A DNA stretch of 64,000 nt from assembly GCA_029721435.1 (NCBI GenBank), contig CM056587.1:13971167-14035166 (forward strand), read 5' to 3'. Source of the DNA: Gymnothorax reevesii. Taxonomy: Eukaryota > Chordata > Actinopteri > Anguilliformes > Muraenidae. Below are positions 23,426 through 34,270 of this stretch, one piece after another (the stretch's first letter is position 1; every line of letters begins with the position of its first letter). The notes beneath the pieces were generated by a model. The model ran no database searches, was not told where the DNA came from, and saw only the letters and a program-made list of their open reading frames with translations. The translations under genes and the position numbers were made by a program.

Positions 23426-23921
23426 TGTTATGGCCCCAATTTGTTATTACATTCATAACACAACAGCAACAGCAAGGGACGACAAACACAGTTTCAACAA
23501 CTAAAACACATTTAATTTTTAACAAAGACAAAGACTAATAACAACCTACAACTAAAGACCAAGATTGATAAATAAGAAAAAAACAGAAATAATTACAGTC
23601 CCTTCTTGGTGGGGTGGCTTGGTGATGTCCTGGATGAAGAAAATGCTCAAACACAGGCAAAGAAATCCACAAAAGAAACGTCACAGGTCTTGAACAGAAT
23701 GGCAGGTCTGGTCATCTTCTTGCAATTTCTCCTACTGCTTTACTGTCTCGATTCTTTTCCTTATATACTCTTTTGCAGACCCCACCCACATTTAGACCTC
23801 TTTTTTTTAACTTTCTGAGACTTGCCCCAGACATGTCCAGGACATGTCTAAACATGACTGCAGTGTGAGCTTAACAAAAAAAGGTAAATACTGCCATCTT
23901 GTGGCCTATATTCACATTACA
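23426..23921 (-). repeat. upstream (5') LTR of the Gmr1-like element
   Basis: This 496-bp LTR drives the element. Its last bases in element orientation repeat the motif AACAAATTGGGG found again at the LTR/primer-site junction. The outer flank GAAG (23922-23925) completes the target duplication. Confidence 0.95.
23759..23768 (-). promoter_or_regulatory. TATA box in the 5' LTR
   Basis: On the - strand the sequence reads GAGTATATAAGG, about 155 bp into the LTR, a fitting place for the U3 promoter. The same box exists in the other LTR near 18262. The start site itself cannot be read from the sequence. Confidence 0.55.
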
Positions 23922-23925
23922 GAAG
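23922..23925. other. target-site duplication, right copy (GAAG)
   Basis: This matches 17925-17928. Removing the element and one GAAG rejoins the Tc1 text 'aatcaatgaag' to 'ccatatatttaattgaaaatag', restoring continuity. Confidence 0.85.
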
Positions 23926-25426
23926 CCATATATTTAATTGAAAATAGTAGAAAAATTTACTAAATGTTGAAACTGATAAATTTTATCTTTTTTAAAATTT
24001 TTTTTATTTTTTGTAAAACAAAAATTTGCTAATTGAATTTCCAATCAGCAATACGTTTCAGAAAATTTGAGGTCGGTGCAACAAAAGACTGGAAAAGTTG
24101 TATGATGCTGGAAAAATATACTTGTTGGAACATTTCACAGCTAAATAGGTTATTTAGCAACTGGTCAGCAAAATGATTTGGTGTAAAAAGTCTTTCAGAA
24201 GTAAAGATGGAGAGGGCTTCACCACTGTGAACGACTGCATGGGCAAATCACTCAACAACTTAAAAATAACATTTCTCAACAAAAAATTGCAAAGATTTTG
24301 ATGATTTCAACTTCTATGATATAAGAATTAAAAGAATTAGAGAATCCAAAGAAATCTTTGAGTGAAAGGGACAATGCTGAAAACCAATATTGAATAGAAG
24401 TGATCTTCTAGCCCTCAGGTGGCACTGCATGAAAAAACATACGATTCTGTAACATGTCTGTAAATCATTGTCAGTGAACACAGTTTGTGGCTGCGTCCAC
24501 AAATGCAAGTTAAAACTCTGCCATTTAAAGATTAAAGCATATACAAAACAAAATACAGGAACTCAGCTGGCGTCTCTCGGCATGGGAACATTTATGATGG
24601 ACTGAGGCAAAATTGAAAAATATCCTGTGGTCTGACTGATAAAAAAAGTCTTGAAATTTTTTGCAGAAATCATGGACGCCGTGTCCTCTGGACTAAAGAG
24701 AGGAGGGACTGTTCTCTTGTTATCAGCGCACAGTTCTAAAGCCAGCATCCACGATACCACAGTTGTGCATTGTTGCAGATGACATTGGTAACTTCTACAT
24801 CTATGAAGACAAACATTCATGCTGAATGCTTTTGAACCCACATATACTACCATCCAGTTTTCTTTTTCAGGGAAGGTCTTGTTTATTTCAGCAGGAAAAT
24901 GCCGAACTCCACATTTTGTACTTATTACAATGATATAGTTCTGTAGTAAAAGATGTCATGACTCATGATGCTAAATTAGGTGGCCTGCAGTCCAGACCTG
25001 TCACCCACTGAAAATATTTGGAAAATATGCAAAGGAGGCCACAAAGTGTTGACAATGAAACTGTTCAAAGTGCTGAAATCCTACAACAAGAAAGAATGTA
25101 AAAACATGATGCTTTCAAAACTACAGCAGTGGGTCTCCTCAGTTCCCAAACGCTAAGAGAATGTTGCTAAAAGATGATTCAACTCAGTGGTAAACACAGG
25201 TAAATGCACCTGTTCTAACATTTTCGAAATGTGTTCCTGGCATCAAATTCAACATGAGGACGAAGTTTTTAAAAAACTAAATTAAATTTCTCAGTTTCAA
25301 CATCGGGTATGTTGTCTTCCTGCTATTTTCAATTTAATATAGAGTTTAAATGATTTGCAAATCATTGCATTCTGTTTTCATGTACATCTTATGCAGCATC
25401 CCAACCTTTTTGGAAATGGGGTTGTA

Positions 25427-27051
25427 CTTATTTACAAATGAACATAATGTATTATCACCAAATTGCTTATGGTTCAAGAGGAGAGGCACGTCACTGTCTA
25501 ATTCTTCTTATTATTCTACTTGTTCTTCCATCTGCTCATCGTTGCCTAGTATAGTACGGGAACATGGTGGGATGTGTCAGATGGAGAATTCTGGGTTCCT
25601 ATTGGAGATTAGGCCTTTGGGGGTTGATGAGTAATGTCTGACTCTTGGGCAGATAAACACCCTCGTACACTGATGTCTGGACTCCTCACCACAATGAGAG
25701 TGGAAGTCCAGGGGAAACTGTACTCACAGTAGTGAAGACCTCGGAACATTCTGGAAAAACCACAGATATTACAGGAAAGAATGAAGAATTCTGCCAGCAA
25801 ACACATCTGCGGTTAGAATGTAAAGCACTATAAACACCAAACACATATTTGAGAATTCCAATGGAGATATTCTTTTCCTCAGTTCAGGAGTGTTTTTTTT
25901 TTTTCCATCTGGAATAAGTTTCTTCGCTCGAGCAGGATATTAAAGAAAAGCTGCATCTGTGAAATGGGACTGAAAGAGTGAATCAGAGCCAAGGCCTAAG
26001 TTAAGCAGTTCGGAGACTGTCTCTGTATTCTCTGAAATCAGTGAAACCGCACTGATAAGGAAACTCCTTCTTTTAATACGGGGCTGAGGCTTATTTTCAC
26101 TGGGAACTAAATCACATCACTGGGACACGCTGACTACAAGCAAACCCCCTACAGACTACTTTAATGCCATAATTAAAGTATTTTGAAAAAGTACCACTTT
26201 AAGTGCAATAAAGCTGTGGTGTAGAGATCCAGATGGAAAACTAAAATGCAGATTTTTAACGTGTACATTGAACAGTCTTTTTACCACGCTGCTTTCATTT
26301 TGAGGCATGATAACCTTTTTTATTCCTTATTTTTTTATTGGAAAGGGTGGTGGGTTGTTAATATTTTTCAGTCAAACATTCAGGTCCATTATTATCATGA
26401 CATCAAAAATATTTTTGATTTGTTTCAACATTGCTAAATGATCCCCAGTCGCGTCATGGCCAGAATACATTTCCTCATTATTGAATACTTGCTGATTGGC
26501 AGGTACCACATAAAAATAGCATTATCAGTGTGACCAGCTGTGACCCCAGCTGTCTGACAGGACAGGGGAGCCTGGTGGTGTCCAGTGTAAGACTGCTCAG
26601 CTGGTGACAGAAGCGTTGCAAGTTTGAGCCCCTGGTAAGGCCCTTTACCCTAAAATTGTACGTCAGGGCTTTACCTTTGCCTCTCGCTATCTCTCCTCAT
26701 TATAACTGATCTATCTGGAATTTTTCCTCAATTCTACTGGAGTGTCCTTGAAAAGAGAAACATGGAACTTTCTATGGTTTAATGAAACTTAAAAAGAAAT
26801 GTAGCATTGCTGATTGCTAACAAAAGTTAATGGTGATAAACAGTCAATGATAATCGATATCTTACAAGATAACCAATTTGAAAAGTTTAGTAGGTTTTCA
26901 TGATTGTTGAAAGAAGGCTGTTTTGTGGCCTTTCATATTTCTTCACCCATAGACGCCTATTTGAATGACCCATAACCTCTAGCGGTCACAGTTATACTCG
27001 GGGCCATTAAAAAGGCACGGGTGAGGTTTGTACTGTATTTGCGGCACTTCA
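25427..27051. other. no gene seen
   Basis: Only short frames and a possible SINE fragment (26563-26720) occur here. A poly-T run lies near 25890. Confidence 0.4.
26563..26720 (+). repeat. possible tRNA-derived SINE fragment
   Basis: CTGGTGGTGTCCAGT resembles an A box, and 35-40 bp later GCAAGTTTGAGCCCC resembles a B box (GGTTCGANTCC). It is followed by 'aaggccctttaccct', a phrase common in fish SINE bodies. Both boxes have mismatches and no poly-A tail or target duplication is clear. Confidence 0.35.
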
Positions 27052-29342
27052 GTAATAATCAATGTTGGGGGTAATGCATTACAAAGTAACTAATTAAAGC
27101 AATAAGATTACATTTATCAGTCACACAGTAATGCTACACATTACTTTGATAACTTAAGAAATCGGATTACTGTTACTGACAAATAAATTATCAAGTTACT
27201 TGCATTACTTTAAATTCTTCAACTATCGGCAGGACGGGAGGCCAGAAATCTTCTTCTTCTTCTCCTCCTCCTTCTTCTTCTCTTCCTTCTTCTTCTTCTC
27301 CTCCTTCTTCTTCTTCTCCCCCTCCTTCTTCTTCTCCTCCTCCTCCTTCTTCTCCTCCTCCTCCTTCTTCTTCTCCTCCTCCTCCTTCTTCTTCTTCTCC
27401 TCCTCCTCCTTCTTCTTCTTCTCCCCCTTCTTCTTCTTCTTCTCCTCCTCCTTCTTCTTCTTCTCCTCCTCCTTCTTCTTCTTCTCCTCCTCCTCCTACT
27501 TCTTCTCCTCCCCTCCTTCTTCTTCTTCTTCTCCTTCTTCTTCTTCTCCTCCTCCTTCTTCTTCTTCTCCTCCTCCTCCTACTTCTTCTCCTCCTCCTCC
27601 TTCTTCTTCTTCTCCTCCTCCTTCTTCTTCTTCTCCTCCTCCTCCTACTTCTTCTCCTCCTCCTCCTTCTTCTTCTCCTCCTCCTCCTTCTTCTTCTCCT
27701 CCTCCTCCACCTTCTTCTCCTCCTCCTCCTTCTTCTTCTCCTCCTCCTCCTACTTCTTCTCCTCCTCCTCCTTCTTCTTCTCCTCCTCCTCCTTCTTCTT
27801 CTCCTCCTCCTCCACCTTCTTCTCCTCCTCCTCCTTCTTCTTCTCCTCCTCCTCCACCTTCTTCTCCTCCTCCTCCTCCTTCTTCTCCTCCTTCTTCTTC
27901 TCCTCCTCCTCCTTCTTCTTCTCCTCCTTCTTCTTCTTCTTCTCCTCCTTCTTCTTCTTCTTCTTCTCCTCCTCCTTCTTCTTCTTCTCCTCCTCCTCCT
28001 TCTTCCTCTCCTCCTTCTCCTTCTTCTTCTCCTCCTCCTCCTTCTTTGTCTTCTCCTCCTCCTCCTTCTTCTTCTTCTCCTCCTCCTCCTACTTCTTCTC
28101 CTCCTCCTCCTCCTTCTTCTTCTCCTCCTCCTCCTCCTTCTTCTTCTCCTCCTCCTTCTTCTTCTTTTTCTCCTCCTCCTCCTCCTTCTTCTCCTCCTTC
28201 TTCTTCTCCTTCTCCTCCTCCTCCTCCTTCTTCTCCTCCTTCTTCTTCTTCTTCTCCTCCTCCTTCTTCTTCTCCTCCTCCTCTTTCTTCTTCTCCTCCT
28301 CCTTCTTCTTCTTCTCCTTCTTCTTCTCCTTCTTCTTCTTCTTCTTCTCCTTCTTCTCCTCCTCCTTCTTCTTCTTCTTCTCCTTCTCCTTCTTCTTCTC
28401 CTTCTTCTTCTTCTCCTTCTCCTTCTTCTTCTTCTTCTCCTTCTTCTTCTTCTCCTTCTTCTTCTTCTTCTTCTTCTCCTTCTCCTTCTTCTTCTTCTCC
28501 TTCCCCTTCTTCTCCTTCTTCTTCTTCTCCTTCTTCTTCTTCTCCTCCTCCTTCGTCTTCTTCTTCTCCTTCTTATTCTTCTTCTTCTTCTCCTCCTCCT
28601 TCTTCTTCTCCTCCCCCTCCTTCTTCTTCTCCTCCTCCTCCTCTTTCTTCTTCTCCTCCTACTTCTTCTTCTTCTCCTCCTTCTTTGTCTTCTTCTTCTT
28701 CTTCTTCCTTTTGAGTATATTGGCAATTGAGACCAAGGACAGAAAAGCAAATCAAGCGTCCTTTTTCATGCGTGTTTATGCCAGTACTGTAGCCTAATAC
28801 TTCACTCACTTTTCTGTGAAGTGCTGCTTCGGCTGATTTGTATTAATTTGCTGTTAGTTTTGTTGTATTAAAGGCATTAAAGAGAGATCTTGTGAGTCCT
28901 CCTTAATAGAATAAAGATTTGTGCTGATCTGGGCATTTGCTCGGTTTAACATGATATGGTTAATTAATTAACCCCTTTGCGCAGAATACAAATGTCATTT
29001 TTTCCTGTTGCACATGAGCCTATGTAGGCTTTATAACTCAGCGTTTATGTCACAGAGACTCTGGAAAATTATTCCAGCGAAGCAAGACATTAGGAAATTC
29101 AATTGCAGAATTATTTAGGAATCAAATTTCAGAATTCATGGAGGCCAGCATCTAAATCTGCTCAATTATGGTGAATTTCAGACGATGGTGCTGAGTCATC
29201 CAAAAGTAATCTAACCAGCAGTGAAACTACTTACTTATAGCTGTGAGTAATAAAGTAAAGTAAGGGATTACTTTCTAAAAAGTAACTAGTAATGTGTAAT
29301 GCATGTCTTTTTTAGAGTTACTACCTCAACACTGGTAATAAT
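27052..29342. mobile_element. hAT-like non-autonomous element carrying a giant microsatellite
   Basis: The left end CAATGTTGGGGGTAATGC (27060) is the imperfect complement of the right end ..TACCTCAACACTG (to 29334). Perfect 8-bp direct repeats GTAATAAT flank it at 27052-27059 and 29335-29342, the signature of hAT integration. Subterminal text on both sides is rich in 'agtaact/attactt' phrases shared by the two arms. Without its 1.46-kb pyrimidine tract the element would be near 0.8 kb. There is no transposase frame. Confidence 0.8.
27249..28712 (+). repeat. 1.46-kb polypyrimidine (CTT/CCT)n satellite
   Basis: The + strand is almost wholly C and T for 1464 bp, made of TTC and TCC triplets in alternating blocks. 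The left part shows a repeating block of about 18-21 bp (several TCC followed by two or three TTC); the right part is richer in TTC. Rare purines appear as TAC, CAC and GTC variants. Open frames over 500 codons on both strands (Ser/Pro or Arg/Glu/Gly repeats) are products of the triplet period, not genes. Such homopurine-homopyrimidine mirror DNA can form triplex (H-DNA) structures. Confidence 0.97.
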
Positions 29343-30471
29343 GAACACTGAGTCGCTTTTGATGTGCAATGCGATGCTTGACTGTTCTTTTCGGTGTGTT
29401 TAATAGCTTAGCTTTGTAAACGGCTAAGGCTGGTAACATGACACAAAGGCGAATGTGACACTGCAAACACACGTTTCTCTTTTACTGCCTTTTGCGTGTA
29501 AAATATCCCTTATAAACAAGCTTGTGTTTTTGCACGCGGGTCGGCCACTTTTAGTAGAGCACAAGTTCAAAGGCTAAAATTGCAATGATTTAAATGAAGA
29601 AGTAGATAAGGGCTAAAAGGCCTGATTTTTATGGTTTGGTGCATTTCTATGTGTGCCAACAGGATTCCATGCACAAAAAAACGGACATCCTGATCCCCAG
29701 TGTTTTTTTAAATCTTTAAACCCGGCTCCTGCAAAAAGAAAAGATCAGACTTGTGGACTTATGGAAATAAGCACTTCAATTTACCATTCCTATACCAGAT
29801 TCAGTGTTTTACGCGCCAGTGGCTCATGTAGTACATCTATTCAGTAGGATTGCGACTGGTTCAGAAACATTTACATTCAAAAATTACAGTTTTATGTAGG
29901 GCCAATACAAGCATGTAAATATAATCAATTTCCATGTCTCTTGACAGTAAAGCTTTTTGTTACGTCACGAAAATATTCCATACCTTCACTTTTTTGAAAA
30001 GCTGTACCTCCACCAACTGGTTGGATTTCGCCGCGTACTTTCCACTTCAACATTTGCTTTGGCATCTGTTAGAACACCAGCATGGTCAGAAAATTATAAG
30101 TCATTCAGTTTTAAAATGAGAATTTACTTCTGCTCCTCAGAGTAAAGAAATATGTTTCTGGCGTCAACAATCTGTTTTCAGTGTGTTGTTGCAAGCTGGG
30201 GTTGAACAGAAACTAGATATTTTCCTATATTTTCCTTCAGAGAAATGACCAAAATAACATGGAAAAAAGACCAAATTGAAGTGTGACTGCAAGAAGTCTC
30301 TCATCATCAGGGTGAAGAACTCGTGGAAACTTCGCTGGATCGCTCCTTGCTGGCTGTGGACCCCCTTCTTAAAGAAAGCCCATGACACGGGCAGTGTGTG
30401 CATCCCTTCGTCCATCTGTACGTACTGTACATACGTATGTACGTCCATCCACCAAAAATGTTAACCCTGAA
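29343..30471. other. no gene seen
   Basis: The frames are all below 100 codons and unremarkable. A near-palindromic 'gtacgtactgtacatacgtatgtacgt' lies at about 30419-30445, at the edge of the next repeat. Confidence 0.4.
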
Positions 30472-30730
30472 CATAATCGATCACTCTATCCACATACTTC
30501 ACTGAATTTTCATGAAACTTGGATGCAATGATCCTTGGATCAAGTCACACATGTTCCCCCTACAAGTAGGGGGCCAAAGGTCATCTAGGGGTCATCCAGG
30601 GGTCATTGATCCAAAATCGACATAATTGGTCACTGTATTCACATAATTCAGTGGATTTTCACGAAACTTGGTTTTCCTTGGGTCAACTCACAGGTATGTC
30701 CCCTACAGGTGGGAGTGTTGGGGGGGGGGG
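30472..30730. repeat. dispersed repeat with two diverged units of about 130 bp
   Basis: Two head-to-tail units share 'aatcgat/cat..tcactgtatt/ccacata..ttcac/tgaaacttgg' and a later 'atgttcccccta-caagt/ggtggg' phrase. They begin near 30478 and 30613. They belong to a repeat type widespread in fish that I cannot name exactly. Confidence 0.5.
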
Positions 30731-31310
30731 TGTTGAAACGTCATCTTGGAGTTCGCCAGGGATATATTTTACATACCACGCAAATCCGAGTTCACCTTGT
30801 TCTTTATCCATGAAACTGCCTCATTACCTCCCTAATTATACTTCTGGAGACAACTCCAGGCACATGTACAGGCACATGTACACCAGTGTCTGCCAACAGA
30901 GTACTTTTTTACTTTTTTATGAACTTCACTTAAGTCCACCTGAAGCTGCCCATTTATGTTCTGGGTCAAAAAACTTTTCTGTTCAGTTTTTACTGTTACT
31001 AAATAATTCTTAACACCTTGAGAACATCACACATTTGTACAGCAAGGACTCCAGGTGAGTCATGGCTCAGCTTTATACTCTGTCTGCAGTGAGAGCCACC
31101 CAGAGTGCTGGCACTGATTCCAGTGAGAACGGTCTGCTTGGCATTTAGCTTTACGAGAGGGTACTTCACCGCTATGCCTTAATAATCATGATATGTTAAA
31201 CAGATGACATGGTGATGTCATATTCTTTTATTGGGATGGTTGAGGTAGCTCCTATTTTCCCCATCACGTGAGCTGAGGCATGACTCACCATTTTCCAGAT
31301 CCCCCCCTAC
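30731..31310. other. no gene seen
   Basis: A 10-bp G run begins this stretch. One 135-codon frame starts upstream, spans the repeat and shows no domain. Confidence 0.35.
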
Positions 31311-31509
31311 ACGCACACACACATCTCACATGAGCACGAGCACACAGATACATGCACACACACACGCACGCACAGGCACGCATGCACACTCATGCACCCA
31401 CACACGCACACACACACGCACGCACAGGCACGCATGCACACTCATGCACCCACACACACGCACACACAAGCACGCATGCACACACATGCACCCACACAAA
31501 CACACACAC

Positions 31510-31579
<70 letters not shown>
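31311..31579. repeat. compound CA-rich minisatellite
   Basis: The array mixes pure (CA)n with a longer unit of about 60 bp containing 'gcacgcacaggcacgcatgcacactcatgcaccc', present twice and partly a third time. Reading frames over it give His/Thr or Cys/Val repeats and are artefacts. Confidence 0.92.
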
Positions 31580-31582
<3 letters not shown>

Positions 31583-32513
31583 TGGGAACAGCGGTTGCAG
31601 CATTAAACCCTCAGTTTTCAGCCCAGTGGTTTTTCTGCACACTTGTAGTTAGGGGGGTCGGTGTGAGGCAGGAACATTCAGTGTTATTTCCATCGCTTGG
31701 AGCAGAAATAAAGAAAAAAGTGGTTTCAATGCAGAAAACCGGGTCGAATGGCTTGAGGGCTAAATTAGCTGGGGGTGGGCTAAAGCTCACTGCAGATTTT
31801 TGCAGTTTCTGCAGAACTCGAACCACACAAAGAAGAATGTCCTATGAAAATAGCAGCCTTAGCTGTAACAGGGCCTGCGGCAGCGTTTCTACAGTCCGCC
31901 ACTGTAAAGTCCCTGCCAAAACCGTGCCTGCAGCGTGAGGAAAGTGACAGCTCACCCTGACACCGCCTCAAACTTTAACTCCTGTCAGCCGTTAATCGCT
32001 GCTCGTCGTAGTGCTCAGGAGAACACGCACACACATGTACATACAGGGCCAGCGAGAACATTGCGTTAGCCAGAACAGTGCATCTCTGGAGCGGTTCTGC
32101 TGGTGATTGATGGGGAGGAAGGGATAGCCTTGGGTTAAGTTCTTTTGCTCAGTCTACAGTTGAGCAGTGACAGCTGTGTATTTCATTATTCGCCGAAGCC
32201 GACTCTGCTCTGCCGAGGCAAACAGTGATATCAGCGAGTTCTTGGACAGAACTCGCCACTTTTCTTCGTATTGTTATAGCTTTTTTTGTTTCAGTTTTGT
32301 GGAATACCGGGCAGTCCTTTTCATTGTTTTCTTTGCGTTCCCTTTCATTGACATTTGAAAACCATTAATGTTTTCGAGCGTGTTGGATAGAACAGCGTTT
32401 AAGGGTTTCTAACACATGCAATTTGAAGGATATGGAGAGTGAAGGCACCCTGTTGTTCTGTTGGAACCATGGACTAGAAAATTTATCTGTCCACGTCTCT
32501 CTATAGCCACTGT
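31580..32513. other. no gene seen
   Basis: There is a continuing 202-codon frame from the CA array into unique sequence. Its non-repeat half has no recognisable domain. Nothing else was identified. Confidence 0.35.
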
Positions 32514-33310
32514 GAAGCTGAGATATACAGGCTTCACAAAGCTGAGTTACCTGTGTGAATGTCTGTCTGGAGTCAGTCTGAAGCCAAGTTATCTATGTGT
32601 GCATCTCACCTCTGCCACTCTGAAGCTGAGATATCTGTGTTTATATCTCTCTACAGGCATTATAGAGCAAATTTATCAGTGTGTATATCTCCCCGCAGCT
32701 GGAAAGAGGCTGAGTTACTTCTGTCTGTCTGTCTAAAGCCTGTCTGAAGCAGAAATATCTAGATGTTTGTCTCCCTGCAGCCAGTCTGAAGCAGAGTTGT
32801 CCGTGTGTGTCAGTTTAGGGCCAGTCTGAAGCTGATTTATTTGTGTCTGTCAGTCTAGAGCCAGTCTAGATCTGAGTTATAAGTATGTACATCTCATACA
32901 TCTCTCTACAGCTGGTCTGAAGCTGAGTTATTTGTGTGAGTTTATCTAAAACCAGTCTGAAGCTGGGATATCTGCATGTGTGCCTCACTACTGCCAGTAT
33001 GAAGCTTGGTTATCTTTGTTTCTGTCTAGAGCCAGTCTGAAGCAGATTTATTTGTGTTTGTCAAGAGCCGGTGTGAAGCTGATTTACCTTTGTTTCAGTC
33101 TAGAACCAGTCTGAAGCTGAGTTATCTCTGCGTGTATCTCTTAAGAACTGGTCTGAAGCAGAGTTATTTGTGTCTGTTGAGAGCCAGTCTGAAGCTGAGT
33201 TATCGCTATGTGTGTCTCTTCAGAACTGGTCTGAAGCAGAGTTATTTGTGTCTGTTGAGAGTCAGTATGAAGCTGAGTTATTTTTCTGTATCTCCAGACA
33301 CAGACTGAAG
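32514..33310. repeat. minisatellite of about 20 units, 36-50 bp each
   Basis: The consensus is near 'tgaagctgagttatttgtgtctgtctagagccagtc'. Left units are diverged and vary in length. From about 33113 to 33270 the array becomes a 78-bp dimer (42 + 36 bp) repeated twice almost exactly, with 'aactggtc' and 'gagagccagtc' junctions. An 84-codon frame with a repeated Leu/Ser/Tyr/Cys pattern arises from the repeat and has no sign of being expressed. Confidence 0.9.
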
Positions 33311-33593
33311 CAGAGTGGCAGGAAAGCCTCATATGCTCTGTGTCCCGTACAGCACGTTATGTGCGCTGGTGGGGCAGTGCTCACAGGTGTCGAGCAGGAA
33401 CACTTTTATCCCCCTTGTCCCCTGTAAATCATGTACTTTGTACATGGGCCGCATGCTTCCCTGTCAGGGTCAGCGTTACTGCAGAGCTTATAATCTTTCT
33501 TCAAAGTTGCTCACTTTTTTATACTTTTTTCTCCATTCAAACACATCACTTAGAATTCACAGTTACAGGCATTTTCCTTTTTCTCATGTGTAG

Positions 33594-33595
<2 letters not shown>

Positions 33596-33634
<39 letters not shown>
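33596..33634. repeat. (GT)n microsatellite
   Basis: This is a pure GT run of about 38 bp next to a short G-rich segment. Confidence 0.95.
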
Positions 33635-33635
<1 letters not shown>

Positions 33636-33913
33636 AGGAGGGGTAGATTTAAAGTGCATGCGGTGAGTTCACTGGGTACCGTCTCTCCGGGTTTCTCTCT
33701 TTTTTTCAGTTTGCTGAATGAGTGCGGACATATTTAGAGAAACACAGATGCTGTGGAATAAACGGCGGGAGGGGGTGCGGAGGGGGAGGCCATGATGAAT
33801 GTAGAATGATGACCTCAGAGCTGGGATCTGCTCACCACATTGGACCAGAGAAGCTGAGCTAATTAAACCATTTCCTGGAAAGAATGGGGCCCTGACTGTG
33901 TGTTTCTGTGACT

Positions 33914-34270
33914 CTGTGTGTGTGTGTGTGTGTGTGTGTGCGTACATTTTTATGTGTTTCTGTGGTGTGTGCATGAGTGCTTGTATAAGTCACCTGTGTG
34001 TGTGTTACGGGTGCATTCATGTATGTGGGTACGACACTATGCGTGAGTGCGTGTGTGAGTGTATGTGTGTGTGTGCACGTCTTCGTGCGTCAGACAGAGT
34101 GAGAATAAGTTTGTGCATTGGGAAAGCGAATGAGGGAGAGATGGAGAGGGGGAGAAAGAGAGGAGAGGGAGTGACAAATGGAAAGTGAGAAAGAAAGTTG
34201 GAGCAGGAAAAAGGGAGAGAGTGAGGGACAGAGCAGGGGAGAGAGAGTGAGCGAAAGGGAGAGTTTATGA
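33914..34270. repeat. (TG)n run, TG-rich tract and purine-rich tract
   Basis: A TG dinucleotide run (33914-33941) continues as a loose TG-rich stretch to about 34080. It is followed by a GA-rich stretch (about 34120-34270) of 'gggagaga' type units. It is simple sequence without coding meaning. Confidence 0.8.

Larger units (their letters stand above)
17929..23921 (-). mobile_element. intact Gmr1-like Ty3/gypsy LTR retrotransposon
   Basis: The element is 5993 bp and is transcribed on the - strand. Every expected part is present: GAAG target duplications, 496-bp LTRs with TG..CA ends, a primer-binding site beside the upstream LTR, a single gag-pol frame of 1594 codons, and a short purine-rich tract before the downstream LTR. 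Integrase precedes reverse transcriptase in the polyprotein, the order known for the Gmr1-like group of deuterostome Ty3/gypsy elements and otherwise typical of Ty1/copia. The RT and integrase motifs are gypsy-type. LTRs that look identical by eye, and an unbroken frame, indicate very recent insertion and possible current competence. There is no env-like frame. Confidence 0.95.
17847..25426 (+). mobile_element. decayed Tc1-like transposon split by an LTR element
   Basis: The left end TACAACCC..AAAAGAGTTGGGACAC (17847) and right end GTCCCAAC-like CATCCCAACCTTTTTGG..GGGGTTGTA (to 25426) are inverted repeats of a common fish Tc1 family. Between them lie 82 bp on the left and about 1.5 kb on the right, a total near 1.58 kb, which is the normal size for Tc1. 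The remainder is the inserted retrotransposon. Transposase remnants run + strand from about 24205 to 25170, with recognisable stretches such as 'ctgcagtccagacctgtcacccactgaaaat' (about 24987). The frame is destroyed by stops and indels, so the host element is much older than its passenger. Confidence 0.85.

Noticed and set aside
17929..23921. Assignment to Ty1/copia because integrase precedes RT
   Set aside because: The protease, HHCC integrase with GPY/F-like module, RT and RNase H motifs and the CX2CX4HX4C Gag are gypsy-type; the order alone defines the Gmr1-like group.
26585..26625. A possible tRNA gene
   Set aside because: Only A- and B-box-like phrases are present with mismatches; no cloverleaf can be drawn, so a SINE fragment is more likely.
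27191..28750. Overlapping open frames of about 519 (-) and 504 (+) codons
   Set aside because: They lie wholly on the TTC/TCC triplet satellite, whose 3-bp period avoids stops on both strands. The products are Arg/Glu/Gly or Ser/Pro runs without protein character.
31326..31938. His/Thr and Cys/Val repeat frames of up to 202 codons
   Set aside because: They are translations of the CA-rich array and change with repeat length; no coding evidence.
32514..33310. CRISPR-like array
   Set aside because: Repeat units adjoin without unique spacers and vary in length, and the genome is vertebrate; it is a minisatellite.
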